Source: Pseudomonas campi (GTDB lineage: Bacteria; Pseudomonadota; Gammaproteobacteria; Pseudomonadales; Pseudomonadaceae). Taken from it: a stretch of 64,000 nucleotides of DNA. The notes under the pieces were generated by a model. The model made no database searches. It was not told the DNA's origin and worked only from the letters and a program-made list of their open reading frames with translations. The first letter of the stretch is position 1, and every line of letters starts with the position of its first letter. The stretch is from assembly GCF_013200955.2 (NCBI RefSeq), contig NZ_CP053697.2, positions 4,092,001 to 4,156,000 of the forward strand, in the 5' to 3' direction. Of the stretch, positions 16,971 through 26,449 are shown piece by piece. Position numbers and translations under genes: made by a program.

Positions 16971-17297
16971 TCAGATGTTGGCGTCGAGGAAAGCCGCCAG
17001 TTGCGACTTCGACAGGGCGCCGACCTTGGTCGCTTCGACATTGCCGTTCTTGAACAGCATCAGGGTCGGGATGCCACGCACGCCGTACTTAGGCGGGGTG
17101 TCCTGGTTCTCGTCGATGTTCAGCTTGCAGACCTTCAGTTTGCCCTGATAGGTCTGGGCGATTTCGTCGAGGACCGGGGCGATCATCTTGCACGGACCGC
17201 ACCATTCGGCCCAATAGTCGACCAGGACCGGGCCGTCGGCCTTGATCACGTCGTCTTCGAAGCTGGCGTCGCTGACGTTGGTGATGAAATCGCTCAT
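16971..17297 (-). CDS. trxA: Thioredoxin 1
   Basis: The 108-residue product begins MSDFITNVSDASFEDDV and has the redox centre WAEWCGPCKMIAP. The cis-proline region GVRGIPTLMLFKNG and the C-terminal LSKSQLAAFLDANI complete the fold. It is the general cytoplasmic protein-disulfide reductant, reduced by thioredoxin reductase. The start at 17297 is preceded by GGAGATTATCC on the coding strand. The frame is open further upstream, but that extension is unlike thioredoxin and lies in the promoter region shared with divergent ppx. Confidence 0.98.
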   Translation of the reverse strand: MSDFITNVSDASFEDDVIKADGPVLVDYWAEWCGPCKMIAPVLDEIAQTYQGKLKVCKLNIDENQDTPPKYGVRGIPTLMLFKNGNVEATKVGALSKSQLAAFLDANI

Positions 17298-17512
17298 GGA
17301 TAATCTCCAGGTTTTGAAGCAAAAAGTGGCGCCATCATAGCCCGGCTTTGACCTCACCGAAAGCCGAAGTCGATTGAGCCTAACTATTGATATGCAGCAA
17401 TAAGCTGATGAAAGAGTACGGCAGGCCGAGCCCAGGAGGTTAACATGCACGAAATTGGACCGACTGCCCGATCGTGGCAGGATGCCTCCGTTCAGCAGCG
17501 AGACCCCTGACC

Positions 17513-19015
17513 ATGCCGCAAGCCGCTCCCAAGTCGTTTTCTTTGATCGCCGCCATCGACCTCGGTTCGAACAGCTTTCACATGGTGCTGGCCAAGGCCG
17601 AGCATGGCGAAGTGCGGATTCTCGAGCGCCTCGGCGAGAAGGTACAGCTGGCCGCCGGCATCGACGACGAACGCCTGCTCAGCGAAGAAGCCATGCTGCG
17701 CGGCCTCGACTGCCTGAGTCGCTTTGCCCAGCTGATCCAAGGCCTGCCCCAGGGCGCGGTGCGCATCGTCGGCACCAACGCGTTGCGCGAAGCACGCAAC
17801 CGTGGCGAGTTCATCCGCCGCGCCGAAGCCCTGCTCGGTCATCAGGTCGAGGTCATCTCCGGCCGTGAAGAAGCGCGCCTGATCTACCTGGGGGTGTCGC
17901 ACAGCATCGCCGATACCCCGGGCAAGCGCCTGGTCGCCGACATCGGCGGCGGCAGCACCGAGTTCATCGTCGGCCAGCGCTTCGAGCCGCTGCTGCGCGA
18001 AAGTCTGCAGATGGGCTGCGTGAGCTTCACCCAGCGCTATTTCAAGGACGGCAAGATCACCGCCGCACGCTATGCCCAGGCCTACACCGCCGCACGCCTG
18101 GAGCTGATGACCATCGAACAGGGCCTGCAACGCCTGGGCTGGCAGGAAGCCGTGGGCGCTTCCGGCACCCTGCGCGCCGTCGGGCTGGCGATCAAGGCCG
18201 GTGGCCTGGGCAATGGCGAGATCAACCCCGAAGGCCTGGCCTGGCTCAAGCGCAAGCTGCTCAAACTGGGTGAGGTCGACAAGCTGGATCTGGATGGCAT
18301 CAAGCCGGACCGCCGGCAGATCTTCCCGGCCGGCCTGGCCATCGCCGAAGCCATCTTCGACGCCCTCGACCTGCAGCGCATGGATCACTCCGAAGGCGCC
18401 CTGCGCGAAGGCGTGCTGTATGACCTGCTCGGCCGCCATCACCACGAGGACGTGCGCGAGCGCACCCTCAGCGCCCTCATGGAGCGCTACCACGTCGACC
18501 TGCAGCAGGCCGCCCGGGTCGAAGCCAAGGCACTCTCGGCGCTGGAACAGGTCACCGCTGCCTGGCAACTGGACGACGACTGGCACCGCGACCTGCTGCA
18601 GTGGGCCTCACGGGTGCACGAAATCGGCCTGGATATCGCCCACTACCAGTACCACAAGCACGGCGCCTACCTGATCGAACATTCCGACCTGCCCGGCTTC
18701 TCGCGCCAGGATCAGCTGATGCTGGCCCTGCTGGTACGCGGCCACCGCCGCAACATCCCCAAGGACCGCTTCGCCGAGTTCGGCGAGGAAGGCATCAAGC
18801 TGTTGCGCCTGTGCGTCCTGCTGCGCTTCGCCATCCTCTTCCACCACATCCGCGGCGCCCAGGAAATGCCCAAGGTGCAGCTGGAAGGCGGGCCGCAGAG
18901 CCTCGACCTGAGCTTCCCGGCGGGCTGGCTGGAGCTCAACCCGCTGACCCAGGCCGACTTCGCCCAGGAAGCCGAGTGGCTGAAGCGCATCGGCTTCACC
19001 CTGACCATCCGTTAG
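17513..19015 (+). CDS. ppx: Exopolyphosphatase
   Basis: The 500-residue protein starts at ATG 17513; an in-frame GTG at 17474 is less likely. The ASKHA phosphatase fold shows IAAIDLGSNSFHMVLAK at the N-terminus and VADIGGGSTEFIVGQRF as the second phosphate loop. A C-terminal HD-type helical domain follows from about residue 310. It hydrolyses terminal phosphates from long-chain polyphosphate and may also act on pppGpp. It is convergent with ppk, its biosynthetic counterpart, and divergent from trxA. The arrangement ppx-terminator-ppk is the one known in P. aeruginosa. Confidence 0.96.
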   Translation: MPQAAPKSFSLIAAIDLGSNSFHMVLAKAEHGEVRILERLGEKVQLAAGIDDERLLSEEAMLRGLDCLSRFAQLIQGLPQGAVRIVGTNALREARNRGEFIRRAEALLGHQVEVISGREEARLIYLGVSHSIADTPGKRLVADIGGGSTEFIVGQRFEPLLRESLQMGCVSFTQRYFKDGKITAARYAQAYTAARLELMTIEQGLQRLGWQEAVGASGTLRAVGLAIKAGGLGNGEINPEGLAWLKRKLLKLGEVDKLDLDGIKPDRRQIFPAGLAIAEAIFDALDLQRMDHSEGALREGVLYDLLGRHHHEDVRERTLSALMERYHVDLQQAARVEAKALSALEQVTAAWQLDDDWHRDLLQWASRVHEIGLDIAHYQYHKHGAYLIEHSDLPGFSRQDQLMLALLVRGHRRNIPKDRFAEFGEEGIKLLRLCVLLRFAILFHHIRGAQEMPKVQLEGGPQSLDLSFPAGWLELNPLTQADFAQEAEWLKRIGFTLTIR

Positions 19016-19066
19016 GCAGCGCTCGCCGCGTCATCTCAGGCGAGCCACACCAATTATCGACACCAT

Positions 19067-19098
19067 GCAAAAGCCCCGCAGATGCGGGGCTTTTGCAT
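19067..19098. terminator. Bidirectional terminator between ppx and ppk
   Basis: GCAAAAGCCCCGCA-GA-TGCGGGGCTTTTGC forms a near-perfect stem between the convergent ppx and ppk genes, with A- and T-rich flanks. It can stop transcription from both sides. Confidence 0.92.
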
Positions 19099-19124
19099 GG
19101 TGCTCAGTGCACAGACACGCGGGA

Positions 19125-21335
19125 TCAGCGCGCCAGCGGGCTGGTCAGCTTCTCCAGCAGGCTGGCCTGGGCACTGCGCAGGTTGGCGTTGCCGCTCGGC
19201 GTGATGCGCACATAGCGCCCATCCGGCTGCAGCGCCCAAGCCTGGGTGTTGTCGGTCAGATAGGCTTCCAGTTCCTTCTTCACCCGCACGATCAGCTTGC
19301 GCCCCTCCACCGGGAAACAGGTCTCCACGCGCTTGTCGAGGTTGCGCTCCATCCAGTCGGCGCTGGACAGGTAGATCTTCTCCTCGCCGCCATTGAGGAA
19401 GTAGAACACCCGGGTGTGTTCGAGGAAGCGGCCGATGATCGAACGCACCTGAATGTTGTGCGACACGCCGGGCACGCCAGGACGCAGGCAGCACATGCCG
19501 CGCACCACCAGGTCGATCTTCACCCCGGTCTGGCTGGCCTTGTACAGCGCGCGGATGATCTTCGGGTCGGTCAGCGAGTTGAACTTGGCAATGATGTGCG
19601 CCGGCTTGCCTTCGCTGGCCTGCTGGGTCTCGAAGGCGATCAGGTCGAGCAGGGTTTTCTTCAGGGTAAAAGGCGCATGCAGCAGCTTCTTCATGCGCAG
19701 GGTCTTGCCCATGCCGATCAACTGGCTGAACAGCTTGGACACGTCCTCGCCCAGCGCCACGTCGGCGGTGAGCAGGCTGTAGTCGGTGTACAGGCGGGCG
19801 TTGCCGGCGTGGTAGTTGCCGGTGCCGAGGTGCGCGTAGCGGACGATCTCGCCGTTCTCGCGGCGCAAAATCAGCATCATCTTGGCGTGGGTCTTGTAGC
19901 CGACCACGCCGTAGATCACCACCGCACCGGCAGCCTGCAGGCGGCTGGCCAGTTGCAGGTTGGACTCTTCGTCGAAGCGCGCGCGCAGCTCGATTACCGC
20001 GGTGACTTCCTTGCCGTTGCGCGCCGCCTCAACCAGCGCGTCGACGATTTCCGAGTTGGCCCCCGAGCGGTACAGGGTCTGCTTGATCGCCAGCACATGC
20101 GGGTCTTTCGCCGCCTGGCGCAGCAGGTCGACCACCGGGGTGAAGGACTCGAAAGGATGCAGCAGGAGAATGTCCTGCTTGCTGACCACGCTGAAGATGT
20201 TCTCGGCGTTCTGCAGCAGCTTGGGGATCACCGGGGTGAACGGCGCGTACTGCAGCTCCGGGTGACTGGCCAGCCCGGTGATGGCGAACAGGCGGGTCAG
20301 GTTGACCGGGCCATTGACCTGGTACAGCTCGCTCTCGCTCAGACTGAACTGCTTGAGCAGGTAGTCGGACAGCTGCTTCGGGCAGGTGTCGGCCACCTCC
20401 AGGCGCACCGCGTCGCCATAGCGCCGCGCGAACAGCTCGCCGCGCAGGGCGCGGGCCAGGTCTTCGACGTCCTCGGTGTCCACCGACAGGTCGGCGTTGC
20501 GGGTCAGGCGGAACTGGTAGCAGCCCTTGACCTTCATGCCCTGGAACAGGTCGTCGGCGTGGGCGTGGATCATCGAGGAGAGGAACACGTAGTTGTCGCC
20601 GGGGCCGCCGACCTCTTCCGGCACCTTGATGATGCGCGGCAGCAGACGTGGCGCCGGGATGATCGCCAGACCGGAGTCGCGGCCGAAGGCATCGATGCCC
20701 TCCAGCTCGACGATGAAGTTCAGGCTCTTGTTCACCAGCAACGGGAAGGGGTGCGTCGGATCGAGACCGATCGGGGTGATGATCGGTGCGATCTCGTCGC
20801 GGAAGTAGCGGCGCACCCAGGCCTTGAGCTTGGTATTCCAGAAGCGCCGGCGGATGAAGTTGACGTGGTGCTTGGCCAGCGCCGGAAACAGATTGTCGTT
20901 GAGAATGGCGTACTGGCGCTCGACCTGCTCATGCACCAGCTCGGAAATCCGCGCCAGCGCCTGGTGCGGCTGCAGGCCGTCGGCACCGGCCTGTTCGCGG
21001 GCGAAGTTGATCTGCTTCTTCAGCCCGGCCACGCGGATCTCGAAGAACTCGTCGAGGTTGCTGGAGAAGATCAGCAGGAACTTCAAGCGCTCGAGCAGCG
21101 GATAGGACTCATCCAGCGCCTGTTCCAGCACGCGGATGTTGAACTTCAGCTGGGACAGTTCGCGGTGAATGTACAGGCTGCTGTCATCCAGCCCCGGTAC
21201 CGCGACGGGCGCTACGACCGGCGCAGGCGGGACGACGACCGGCTCGACGACCTCGACCACGGCCTGTTCGACCACGCTCTCGTTGCTCGGCTGTGCGTCC
21301 AGCGCCGCGTTATTGCTCAATCCCTCGGTGTTCAT
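19125..21335 (-). CDS. ppk: Polyphosphate kinase 1
   Basis: This 736-residue PPK1 opens with an Ala/Val/Pro-rich N-terminal stretch of about 45 residues that is longer than in E. coli. The N domain follows (YIHRELSQLKFNIRVLEQ), and then the phospholipase-D-like catalytic halves. The segment YKTHAKMMLILRREN holds the autophosphorylated histidine, and HLGTGNYHAGNARLYTDYS follows. The C-terminal HTRVFYFLNGGEEKIYLSSA holds the second catalytic His. It polymerises the terminal phosphate of ATP into polyphosphate at the membrane. It is convergent with ppx, with hemB 20 bp upstream on the same strand, so hemB-ppk transcription is likely. Confidence 0.97.
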   Translation of the reverse strand: MNTEGLSNNAALDAQPSNESVVEQAVVEVVEPVVVPPAPVVAPVAVPGLDDSSLYIHRELSQLKFNIRVLEQALDESYPLLERLKFLLIFSSNLDEFFEIRVAGLKKQINFAREQAGADGLQPHQALARISELVHEQVERQYAILNDNLFPALAKHHVNFIRRRFWNTKLKAWVRRYFRDEIAPIITPIGLDPTHPFPLLVNKSLNFIVELEGIDAFGRDSGLAIIPAPRLLPRIIKVPEEVGGPGDNYVFLSSMIHAHADDLFQGMKVKGCYQFRLTRNADLSVDTEDVEDLARALRGELFARRYGDAVRLEVADTCPKQLSDYLLKQFSLSESELYQVNGPVNLTRLFAITGLASHPELQYAPFTPVIPKLLQNAENIFSVVSKQDILLLHPFESFTPVVDLLRQAAKDPHVLAIKQTLYRSGANSEIVDALVEAARNGKEVTAVIELRARFDEESNLQLASRLQAAGAVVIYGVVGYKTHAKMMLILRRENGEIVRYAHLGTGNYHAGNARLYTDYSLLTADVALGEDVSKLFSQLIGMGKTLRMKKLLHAPFTLKKTLLDLIAFETQQASEGKPAHIIAKFNSLTDPKIIRALYKASQTGVKIDLVVRGMCCLRPGVPGVSHNIQVRSIIGRFLEHTRVFYFLNGGEEKIYLSSADWMERNLDKRVETCFPVEGRKLIVRVKKELEAYLTDNTQAWALQPDGRYVRITPSGNANLRSAQASLLEKLTSPLAR

Positions 21336-21355
21336 GCCATCACTTCCCAGGGGGC

Positions 21356-22369
21356 TTATTGCCCCGCCTTGATCAATTCTGCCGCCCGCTTGGCGAAGTA
21401 AGTGAGAATGCCATCGGCACCTGCACGTTTGAAAGCCGTCAGCGACTCGAGGATGACCGCTTCACTGAGCCAGCCATTCTGGATTGCCGCCATGTGCATG
21501 GCGTACTCGCCACTGACCTGATAGACGAAGGTCGGCACACGGAATTCCGTTTTCACCCGCTGCAGGATGTCCAGGTACGGCATGCCCGGCTTGACCATGA
21601 CCATGTCGGCGCCTTCGGCCAGGTCGGCCGCCACTTCGTGCAGCGCCTCGTCGCCGTTGGCCGGGTCCATCTGGTAGCTGGCCTTGTTGGCCTTGCCCAG
21701 GTTGGCCGCCGAGCCGACCGCATCGCGGAACGGGCCGTAGTAGGCGCTGGCGTACTTGGCCGAGTAGGCCATGATCCGCACGTTGCTGTGGTCAGCCAGC
21801 TCCAGGGCCTCGCGGATCGCCTGAATGCGCCCGTCCATCATGTCCGACGGCGCCACCACCTGGGCACCGGCAGCGGCATGGGACAGCGCCTGCTTGACCA
21901 GCGCATCGACAGTGATGTCGTTCTGCACGTAGCCATCCGCATCGAGGATGCCGTCCTGGCCGTGGGTGGTAAAGGGGTCGAGGGCCACGTCGCTGATCAC
22001 CCCCAGCTCGGGGAACTTGCTGCGCAGGGCACGGATCGCGCGCTGAGCGATGCCGTCCGGGTTCCAGGCTTCCTCACCGAGCAGCGACTTCTTCTCCAGC
22101 GGCGTCACCGGGAACAGCGCCAGCGCCGGAATACCCAAGGCCACCCACTCCTCCGCTTCCTTGAGCAGCAGGTCGATGGACAGGCGCTCGACGCCCGGCA
22201 TCGAGGGGATCGCTTCGCGGCGGTTTTCACCGTCGAGGACGAACACCGGCAGGATCAGGTCGTCGACACTCAGGCGATTTTCGCGCACCAGGCGGCGGGA
22301 GAAATCATCGCGGCGGTTGCGGCGCAGGCGGGTGGCAGGGAACAGGCGATTGGCGGGGGTAAAGCTCAC
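21356..22369 (-). CDS. hemB: Delta-aminolevulinic acid dehydratase (porphobilinogen synthase)
   Basis: The 337-residue length equals that of the Mg-dependent Pseudomonas enzymes. Catalytic lysines are K205 (AYSAKYASAYYGPFRD) and K260 (MVKPGMPYLDIL). The substrate loop SYQMDPANGDEAL and the metal/active-site region DVALDPFTTHGQDG, with Asp in place of the zinc-binding cysteines, are characteristic. It condenses two 5-aminolevulinate molecules to porphobilinogen, the substrate of the HemC encoded at 36.4 kb. It lies directly upstream of ppk on the same strand. Confidence 0.97.
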   Translation of the reverse strand: MSFTPANRLFPATRLRRNRRDDFSRRLVRENRLSVDDLILPVFVLDGENRREAIPSMPGVERLSIDLLLKEAEEWVALGIPALALFPVTPLEKKSLLGEEAWNPDGIAQRAIRALRSKFPELGVISDVALDPFTTHGQDGILDADGYVQNDITVDALVKQALSHAAAGAQVVAPSDMMDGRIQAIREALELADHSNVRIMAYSAKYASAYYGPFRDAVGSAANLGKANKASYQMDPANGDEALHEVAADLAEGADMVMVKPGMPYLDILQRVKTEFRVPTFVYQVSGEYAMHMAAIQNGWLSEAVILESLTAFKRAGADGILTYFAKRAAELIKAGQ

Positions 22370-22467
22370 GGCAAACTCCGGGGCCCACGCGCGCGGGCTC
22401 AGTGTGACGGTTATAAGCCCCCATTATGACCAAATGATGACGCCGCGACAGCGCCACAACCGCCGAA

Positions 22468-23712
22468 TCAGGCAGGCGCCGGCGCGACGCGTTGCCGCTG
22501 CAGCAGGATCAGACCCAGCAGACTCAGGCCACTGTAGCCCAGCAGCAGGCCCCAGACCGGCAGCGCCACGCCGATACCGGGCCAGCCCTGCGCCTCGACC
22601 CACCACAGCAGCGGCGGGTTGCAGACCAGGCGCACCAGCTCCAGCCACAGCACGAAGGGCCGATTCTCCAGCCAGGCACCGATGACATACAGACCGAACG
22701 CCATCCAGGCACAGGCCAGGATCAGCTGCGGCACCGTCAGTTGCTCGCCGACCGCCAGCAGGTAGCTGCCCAGCAGCAGATAGACGCCGAACTGCAGCAA
22801 CGCATAGAGCTGACGCGGGCGACCGAGAGGCACGACGAACTTCTCGAAGCGCGCCAGATCGGGTTTGCCGCGCGGATGGCGAGCCTCGACATCGGCCGGA
22901 CGCCAGCCGGTGCGCATGAACCAGATACGCAGCTTGTCCCACCAGGATGCCGCGCGCACCGCGTCCTGCCACAGCACGGCATAGAACTGCAGGTTGGCCC
23001 ACAGCGGGTTCCAGCTGGCCAGCGGGGTGGTCACGCCGAACACCACGGGCTCGTCGTCGCGCTCCTCCTGGAAGGAGCCGAACAGGCGATCCCAGAGGAT
23101 GAACACGCCGCCGTAGTTGCGATCCATGTAAACCGGGTTCTGCGCATGGTGCACGCGGTGGTTGGACGGGCTGACGAAGAACCACTCGAACCAGCCCAGC
23201 TTGGGGATGTGCCGGGTATGCACCCAGAACTGATAGAGCAGATTGAGTGCGCCGACACCGAGAAAGACCAGCGGCGGTACGCCGACGATGGCCATCGGCA
23301 GGTAGAAGATCCAGCCGAAGATGAAGCCCGTACTGGTCTGGCGCAGGGCGGTGGAGAGGTTGTACTCCTCGCTCTGGTGATGCACCGAGTGCGCCGCCCA
23401 GAGGATGTTGCGCTCATGCCCCAGGCGATGCAGCCAGTAGTAACAGAAATCGTAGAGGACGAACGCCAGCAGCCAGACGCGCCAATCCTCGGCAGCCAGC
23501 TGGAAAATCGCCAGTTGCTGCCAGGCGAAGGTGTAGGTGAGCAGGCCGACCGCCGCCGTAAGCAAGCCACTGGTGGTCGACAGCACGCCGGCACTCAGGC
23601 TGTTCAGGGCATCGGCCAGGCGATAGCTGCTTCTGCCGCGCCAGCGGTCGGCGAGCAGCTCCAGACCGATCAGCAGGAAGAACACGGGCACGGCATAGAG
23701 GATGTAATTCAC
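22468..23712 (-). CDS. Fatty-acid hydroxylase/sterol desaturase superfamily membrane protein
   Basis: The 414-residue protein has several hydrophobic spans, with three near the N-terminus. It carries the histidine clusters of di-iron membrane hydroxylases: HRLGHE, then HSVHHQSEE, then NHRVHHAQN. The first half resembles the bacterial sterol-desaturase family. The C-terminal 130 residues add further membrane helices (LLQFGVYLLLGSYLLAV; LPVWGLLLGYSGLSLLGLIL). It may hydroxylate a lipid or carotenoid-like substrate at the inner membrane; the substrate is unknown. It sits behind hemB on the same strand but is 98 bp away, and is divergent from the ElbB gene. Confidence 0.88.
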   Translation of the reverse strand: MNYILYAVPVFFLLIGLELLADRWRGRSSYRLADALNSLSAGVLSTTSGLLTAAVGLLTYTFAWQQLAIFQLAAEDWRVWLLAFVLYDFCYYWLHRLGHERNILWAAHSVHHQSEEYNLSTALRQTSTGFIFGWIFYLPMAIVGVPPLVFLGVGALNLLYQFWVHTRHIPKLGWFEWFFVSPSNHRVHHAQNPVYMDRNYGGVFILWDRLFGSFQEERDDEPVVFGVTTPLASWNPLWANLQFYAVLWQDAVRAASWWDKLRIWFMRTGWRPADVEARHPRGKPDLARFEKFVVPLGRPRQLYALLQFGVYLLLGSYLLAVGEQLTVPQLILACAWMAFGLYVIGAWLENRPFVLWLELVRLVCNPPLLWWVEAQGWPGIGVALPVWGLLLGYSGLSLLGLILLQRQRVAPAPA

Positions 23713-23862
23713 GGTTCACCCATATCGTTGCGCGGCGGCGCGGGCTAGGATTGCTTCATCTACCGCCATGCTAAGCCACACCCGCACGCCCACTGAGTAC
23801 CGGGCATGCCAGGCTGACCGGCATTTGGCGACACCCGCAGTTTTCCCGATCAGGAGCACACC

Positions 23863-24528
23863 ATGAGCAAAAAGGTAGCCGTCATCCTCTCCGGTTGCGG
23901 CGTCTACGACGGCGCCGAAATCCACGAAAGCGTGATTACCCTGCTGCGCCTCGACCAGCGCGGCGCCCAGGTGCAGTGTTTCGCGCCGAACGTGGCGCAG
24001 ATGCATGTGATCAACCACCTGACCGGCGAGGAAATGGCGGAAAGCCGCAACGTCCTGATCGAAACGGCGCGCATCGCCCGCGGCAATGTCGAAGATGTGC
24101 GCGAACTGCACGTCGAGCACTTCGACGCGCTGATCCTGCCGGGTGGTTTCGGCGTGGCCAAGAACCTCTCCGACTTCGCCCTGCAGGGCGCCGACTGCAC
24201 GGTGCAGGCCGATGTACTCGCCGCAGCCCAGGCCTTCGCCAAGGCCGGCAAGCCGATCGGCCTGATCTGCATCGCCCCGGCCCTGGCGGTGCAGATCTTC
24301 GGTGCCGGCGTCACCTGCACCCTGGGCAGCGCCGAAGACCCGGCCGCCGAGGCCCTGCAGGCCATGGGCGGCACGCACAAGGCTTGCACGGTGGAAGACA
24401 TAGTCGAGGACAGCGCGCACAAACTGGTCAGCACCCCGGCCTACATGCTCGCCCAGTCGATTGCCGAGGCGGCTTCCGGCATCAACAAGCTGGTCGATCG
24501 GGTGCTGGAACTCGCCAACCCGCACTGA
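23863..24528 (+). CDS. elbB: ElbB-type DJ-1/glyoxalase III family protein
   Basis: The 221-residue protein starts MSKKVAVILSGCGVYDGAEIHESV, the ElbB signature. FDALILPGGFGVAKNLSDFA and the nucleophile-elbow region PIGLICIAPAL (Cys) follow. AEAASGINKLVDRVLELAN closes the family alignment. ElbB is a glyoxalase-like amidotransferase-fold protein historically called an isoprenoid-biosynthesis protein; its physiological role is not firmly known. The start has CAGGAGC upstream. It stands alone, divergent from the membrane hydroxylase, and is followed by a palindromic repeat. Confidence 0.93.
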   Translation: MSKKVAVILSGCGVYDGAEIHESVITLLRLDQRGAQVQCFAPNVAQMHVINHLTGEEMAESRNVLIETARIARGNVEDVRELHVEHFDALILPGGFGVAKNLSDFALQGADCTVQADVLAAAQAFAKAGKPIGLICIAPALAVQIFGAGVTCTLGSAEDPAAEALQAMGGTHKACTVEDIVEDSAHKLVSTPAYMLAQSIAEAASGINKLVDRVLELANPH

Positions 24529-24538
24529 CCGCTCTGCC

Positions 24539-24588
24539 GTAGGGTGCAAGGAAGCACCACCCTCTGGCGCGTCCGGAGCACCCTACGC
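24539..24588. repeat. Palindromic repeat, GTAGGGTGC...GCACCCTAC class
   Basis: GTAGGGTGCAAGGAAGC and GGAGCACCCTACGC form the outer stem, with an inner GGTGC/GCACC pairing, just after the ElbB stop. A half copy (GTAGGGTGC) recurs at 25205. It is probably a REP-like class distinct from the GTAGCCCGG type. Confidence 0.6.
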
Positions 24589-24715
24589 AGGACGCCTCCC
24601 GCCATCAGCGGGGCAAAAGAGCCATTCCACCCCGTGACTCCGCCGCAGCACTGGTCAAGCGGGCGCAACTGCGGCAGCGTGGGGCCTTCCGCCCTTGCCG
24701 CAGACATAACCACCC

Positions 24716-25186
24716 ATGAGCCAGCCCGCTTTCGAACTCACCGCCGAACTGCGCGACGCCGTCGCCGGTTTCTTCCAGCGCATCCCGTTCAACCAGGTAC
24801 TGGGCATCCAGCTGGTCGAGCTGTCCCTCGACAAGGTGGTGATGGAGTTGCCGATGAAGCCCGAGCTGATCGGCAACTTCGTCCACGGCATCCTGCACGG
24901 CGGGGTGATTTCCTCGCTGCTGGATGTCGCCGGCGGCGCCATGGCGCTGATCGGCGCCTTCGACAAGCACCAGCACCTGTCGAGCACAGAGCGCATGCAG
25001 CGGCTGTCCAAGCTCGGCACCATCGACCTGCGCGTCGATTACCTGCGCCCCGGTCGCGGCCAGCTGTTCACCGCCACGGCCGTGCTGCTGCGTTCGGGCA
25101 ACAAGGTGGCGGTGGTGCGCAGCGAGCTGCACAGCGACGACGGCAGCCTGGTGGCGGTGGGCACCGGCACCTATCTGTGCGGTTGA
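24716..25186 (+). CDS. PaaI-type hotdog acyl-CoA thioesterase
   Basis: The 156-residue product contains GNFVHGILHGGVISSLLDVAGG, the helix-capping HGG...D signature of the PaaI/YigI hotdog thioesterases. It also has IDLRVDYLRPGRGQLFTATA near the C-terminus. It likely hydrolyses acyl-CoA esters in the cytoplasm; chain-length preference cannot be read from the sequence. It is a single gene between REP-type repeats on both sides. Confidence 0.88.
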   Translation: MSQPAFELTAELRDAVAGFFQRIPFNQVLGIQLVELSLDKVVMELPMKPELIGNFVHGILHGGVISSLLDVAGGAMALIGAFDKHQHLSSTERMQRLSKLGTIDLRVDYLRPGRGQLFTATAVLLRSGNKVAVVRSELHSDDGSLVAVGTGTYLCG

Positions 25187-25226
25187 GAGCCGCCATGAAT
25201 CTGCCGTAGGGTGCATGTGCTATGCC

Positions 25227-25285
25227 GTAGCCCGGATGAAATCCGGGAAGCAGGCAACTCTATCCCCGGATTGCATCCGGGCTAC
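25227..25285. repeat. Inverted REP pair, GTAGCCCGGAT class
   Basis: GTAGCCCGGATGAAATCCGGG faces CCCCGGATTGCATCCGGGCTAC. The right-hand unit overlaps the 3' end of the next minus-strand gene: the TAG inside GTAGCCCGG is that gene's stop codon. Confidence 0.88.
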
Positions 25286-25731
25286 TTCATCAGGCGGGTA
25301 AGGATGCGATCCAGCGCGTTGGCGAAGGCCTGGCGGTCCTTCTCACCATAGGCGGCCTGGCCGCCGCCCATCTGGCCCTGCTCGCGCAGATCGGCGAACA
25401 GGTTACGGGTGGCCAGCTTGTCACCCATGTTGCGCTCATCGAACTCGCGACCGCGCGGATCGAGGGCACTGACACCCTTCTTCACCAGACGATCGGCCAG
25501 CGGTACATCGCTGCAGATCACCAGCTCGCCGGGCACGGCATGCTCGACCAGATAATCATCCGCCGCATCCGGACCACTGGGCACCACGATCAGCCGCACG
25601 CAGGTAAAGCCCGGTCGCGCCACTGGTTGGCCAGCCACCAGCACCACCTCGAAGCCGCGCTTGAGGGCGAACTTCACCAGCTGATCCCGCGCCCCTCGGG
25701 GGCAGGCGTCGGCATCGATCCAGACTCGCAT
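25282..25731 (-). CDS. YaiI/YqxD family protein (UPF0178)
   Basis: The ATG at 25731 gives 149 residues beginning MRVWIDADACPRGARDQLVK, the UPF0178 signature. CSDVPLADRLVKKG and the C-terminal DRQAFANALDRIL complete it. Aspartates DAD at 6-8 and D in SDVP resemble a PIN-like nuclease fold, but activity is unproven. The reading ends RLMK followed by a TAG stop contributed by the REP unit, so the C-terminus may be slightly altered relative to relatives without the repeat. It stands alone between the thioesterase and LysE genes. Confidence 0.9.
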   Translation of the reverse strand: MRVWIDADACPRGARDQLVKFALKRGFEVVLVAGQPVARPGFTCVRLIVVPSGPDAADDYLVEHAVPGELVICSDVPLADRLVKKGVSALDPRGREFDERNMGDKLATRNLFADLREQGQMGGGQAAYGEKDRQAFANALDRILTRLMK

Positions 25732-25819
25732 TGCGCGGATTACTCCAACCACGGAAAAGCCGCCATGGTAAGCCATCGATCAGGAACGGGGCGCAAGGCC
25801 TCAGACCTGGAAACGCAGC

Positions 25820-26449
25820 TCAGGCGGTACGTCGCACCATCGCCAGCAGGCCGGCGGCAGCCATGAACAGGCCGCCAAAGGTGCGGTTGAGAATGCGCTG
25901 CTGGCGCGGTGAGCGCAGCGCCCGCAGGACGCGCGCGGCCAGGCCGGTGTAGCCGGCCATGACCACCAGATCGACCGCCACCATGGTGGCCGCCATCACC
26001 GTGTACTGCGCCAGCAGCGATCCCTGCGGATCGAGGAACTGCGGCAGCACCGCGAGAATGAAGATGATCGCCTTGGGGTTGCTGGCGTTGACCAGAAAAC
26101 CGCGCAGTACCAGGGTCAGCGGTCGCCCGAGGGGCCGCTCGCCCTCACCAGTGGAAATCTCGCCGGGCAAGGCAACCCACTGCTTCCAGCCGAGATAGAC
26201 CAGGTAGGCCACACCAAACCACTTGATCAGGTTGAAGGCCAGTTCCGAGGTGGCCAGTACCGCACCGAGGCCAGCAGCCACCACGGCGATCTGCATCAGC
26301 AACGCCAGCTGCAGGCCGAGGGCGTTCCAGTAGCCACGCCAGAAACCGTACTGCAGGCCGGCGCTCATCGAGGCAATGGCACCGGCACCCGGCGACAGAC
26401 TGATCACCCAGCAGGCGACGAAGAAAGCGAGCCAGGTTTCGATAGCCAT
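25820..26449 (-). CDS. LysE/RhtB family amino-acid exporter
   Basis: The 209-residue protein has about six hydrophobic spans. It carries the family start WLAFFVACWVISLSPGAGAI and the loop GFWRGYWNALGLQ. The segment FGVAYLVYLGWKQW and the later GFLVNASNPKAIIFILAVLPQF are characteristic of RhtB/LysE translocators. It should export an amino acid such as homoserine or lysine across the inner membrane; the substrate cannot be assigned. It is a single gene on the minus strand with no obvious partners. Confidence 0.92.
   Translation of the reverse strand: MAIETWLAFFVACWVISLSPGAGAIASMSAGLQYGFWRGYWNALGLQLALLMQIAVVAAGLGAVLATSELAFNLIKWFGVAYLVYLGWKQWVALPGEISTGEGERPLGRPLTLVLRGFLVNASNPKAIIFILAVLPQFLDPQGSLLAQYTVMAATMVAVDLVVMAGYTGLAARVLRALRSPRQQRILNRTFGGLFMAAAGLLAMVRRTA

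Noticed and set aside
20500..22400. Long plus-strand frames opposite ppk and hemB
   Set aside because: They are His/Gln/Val-rich mirrors of well-identified genes in the third codon-phase, typical of high-GC shadow frames.
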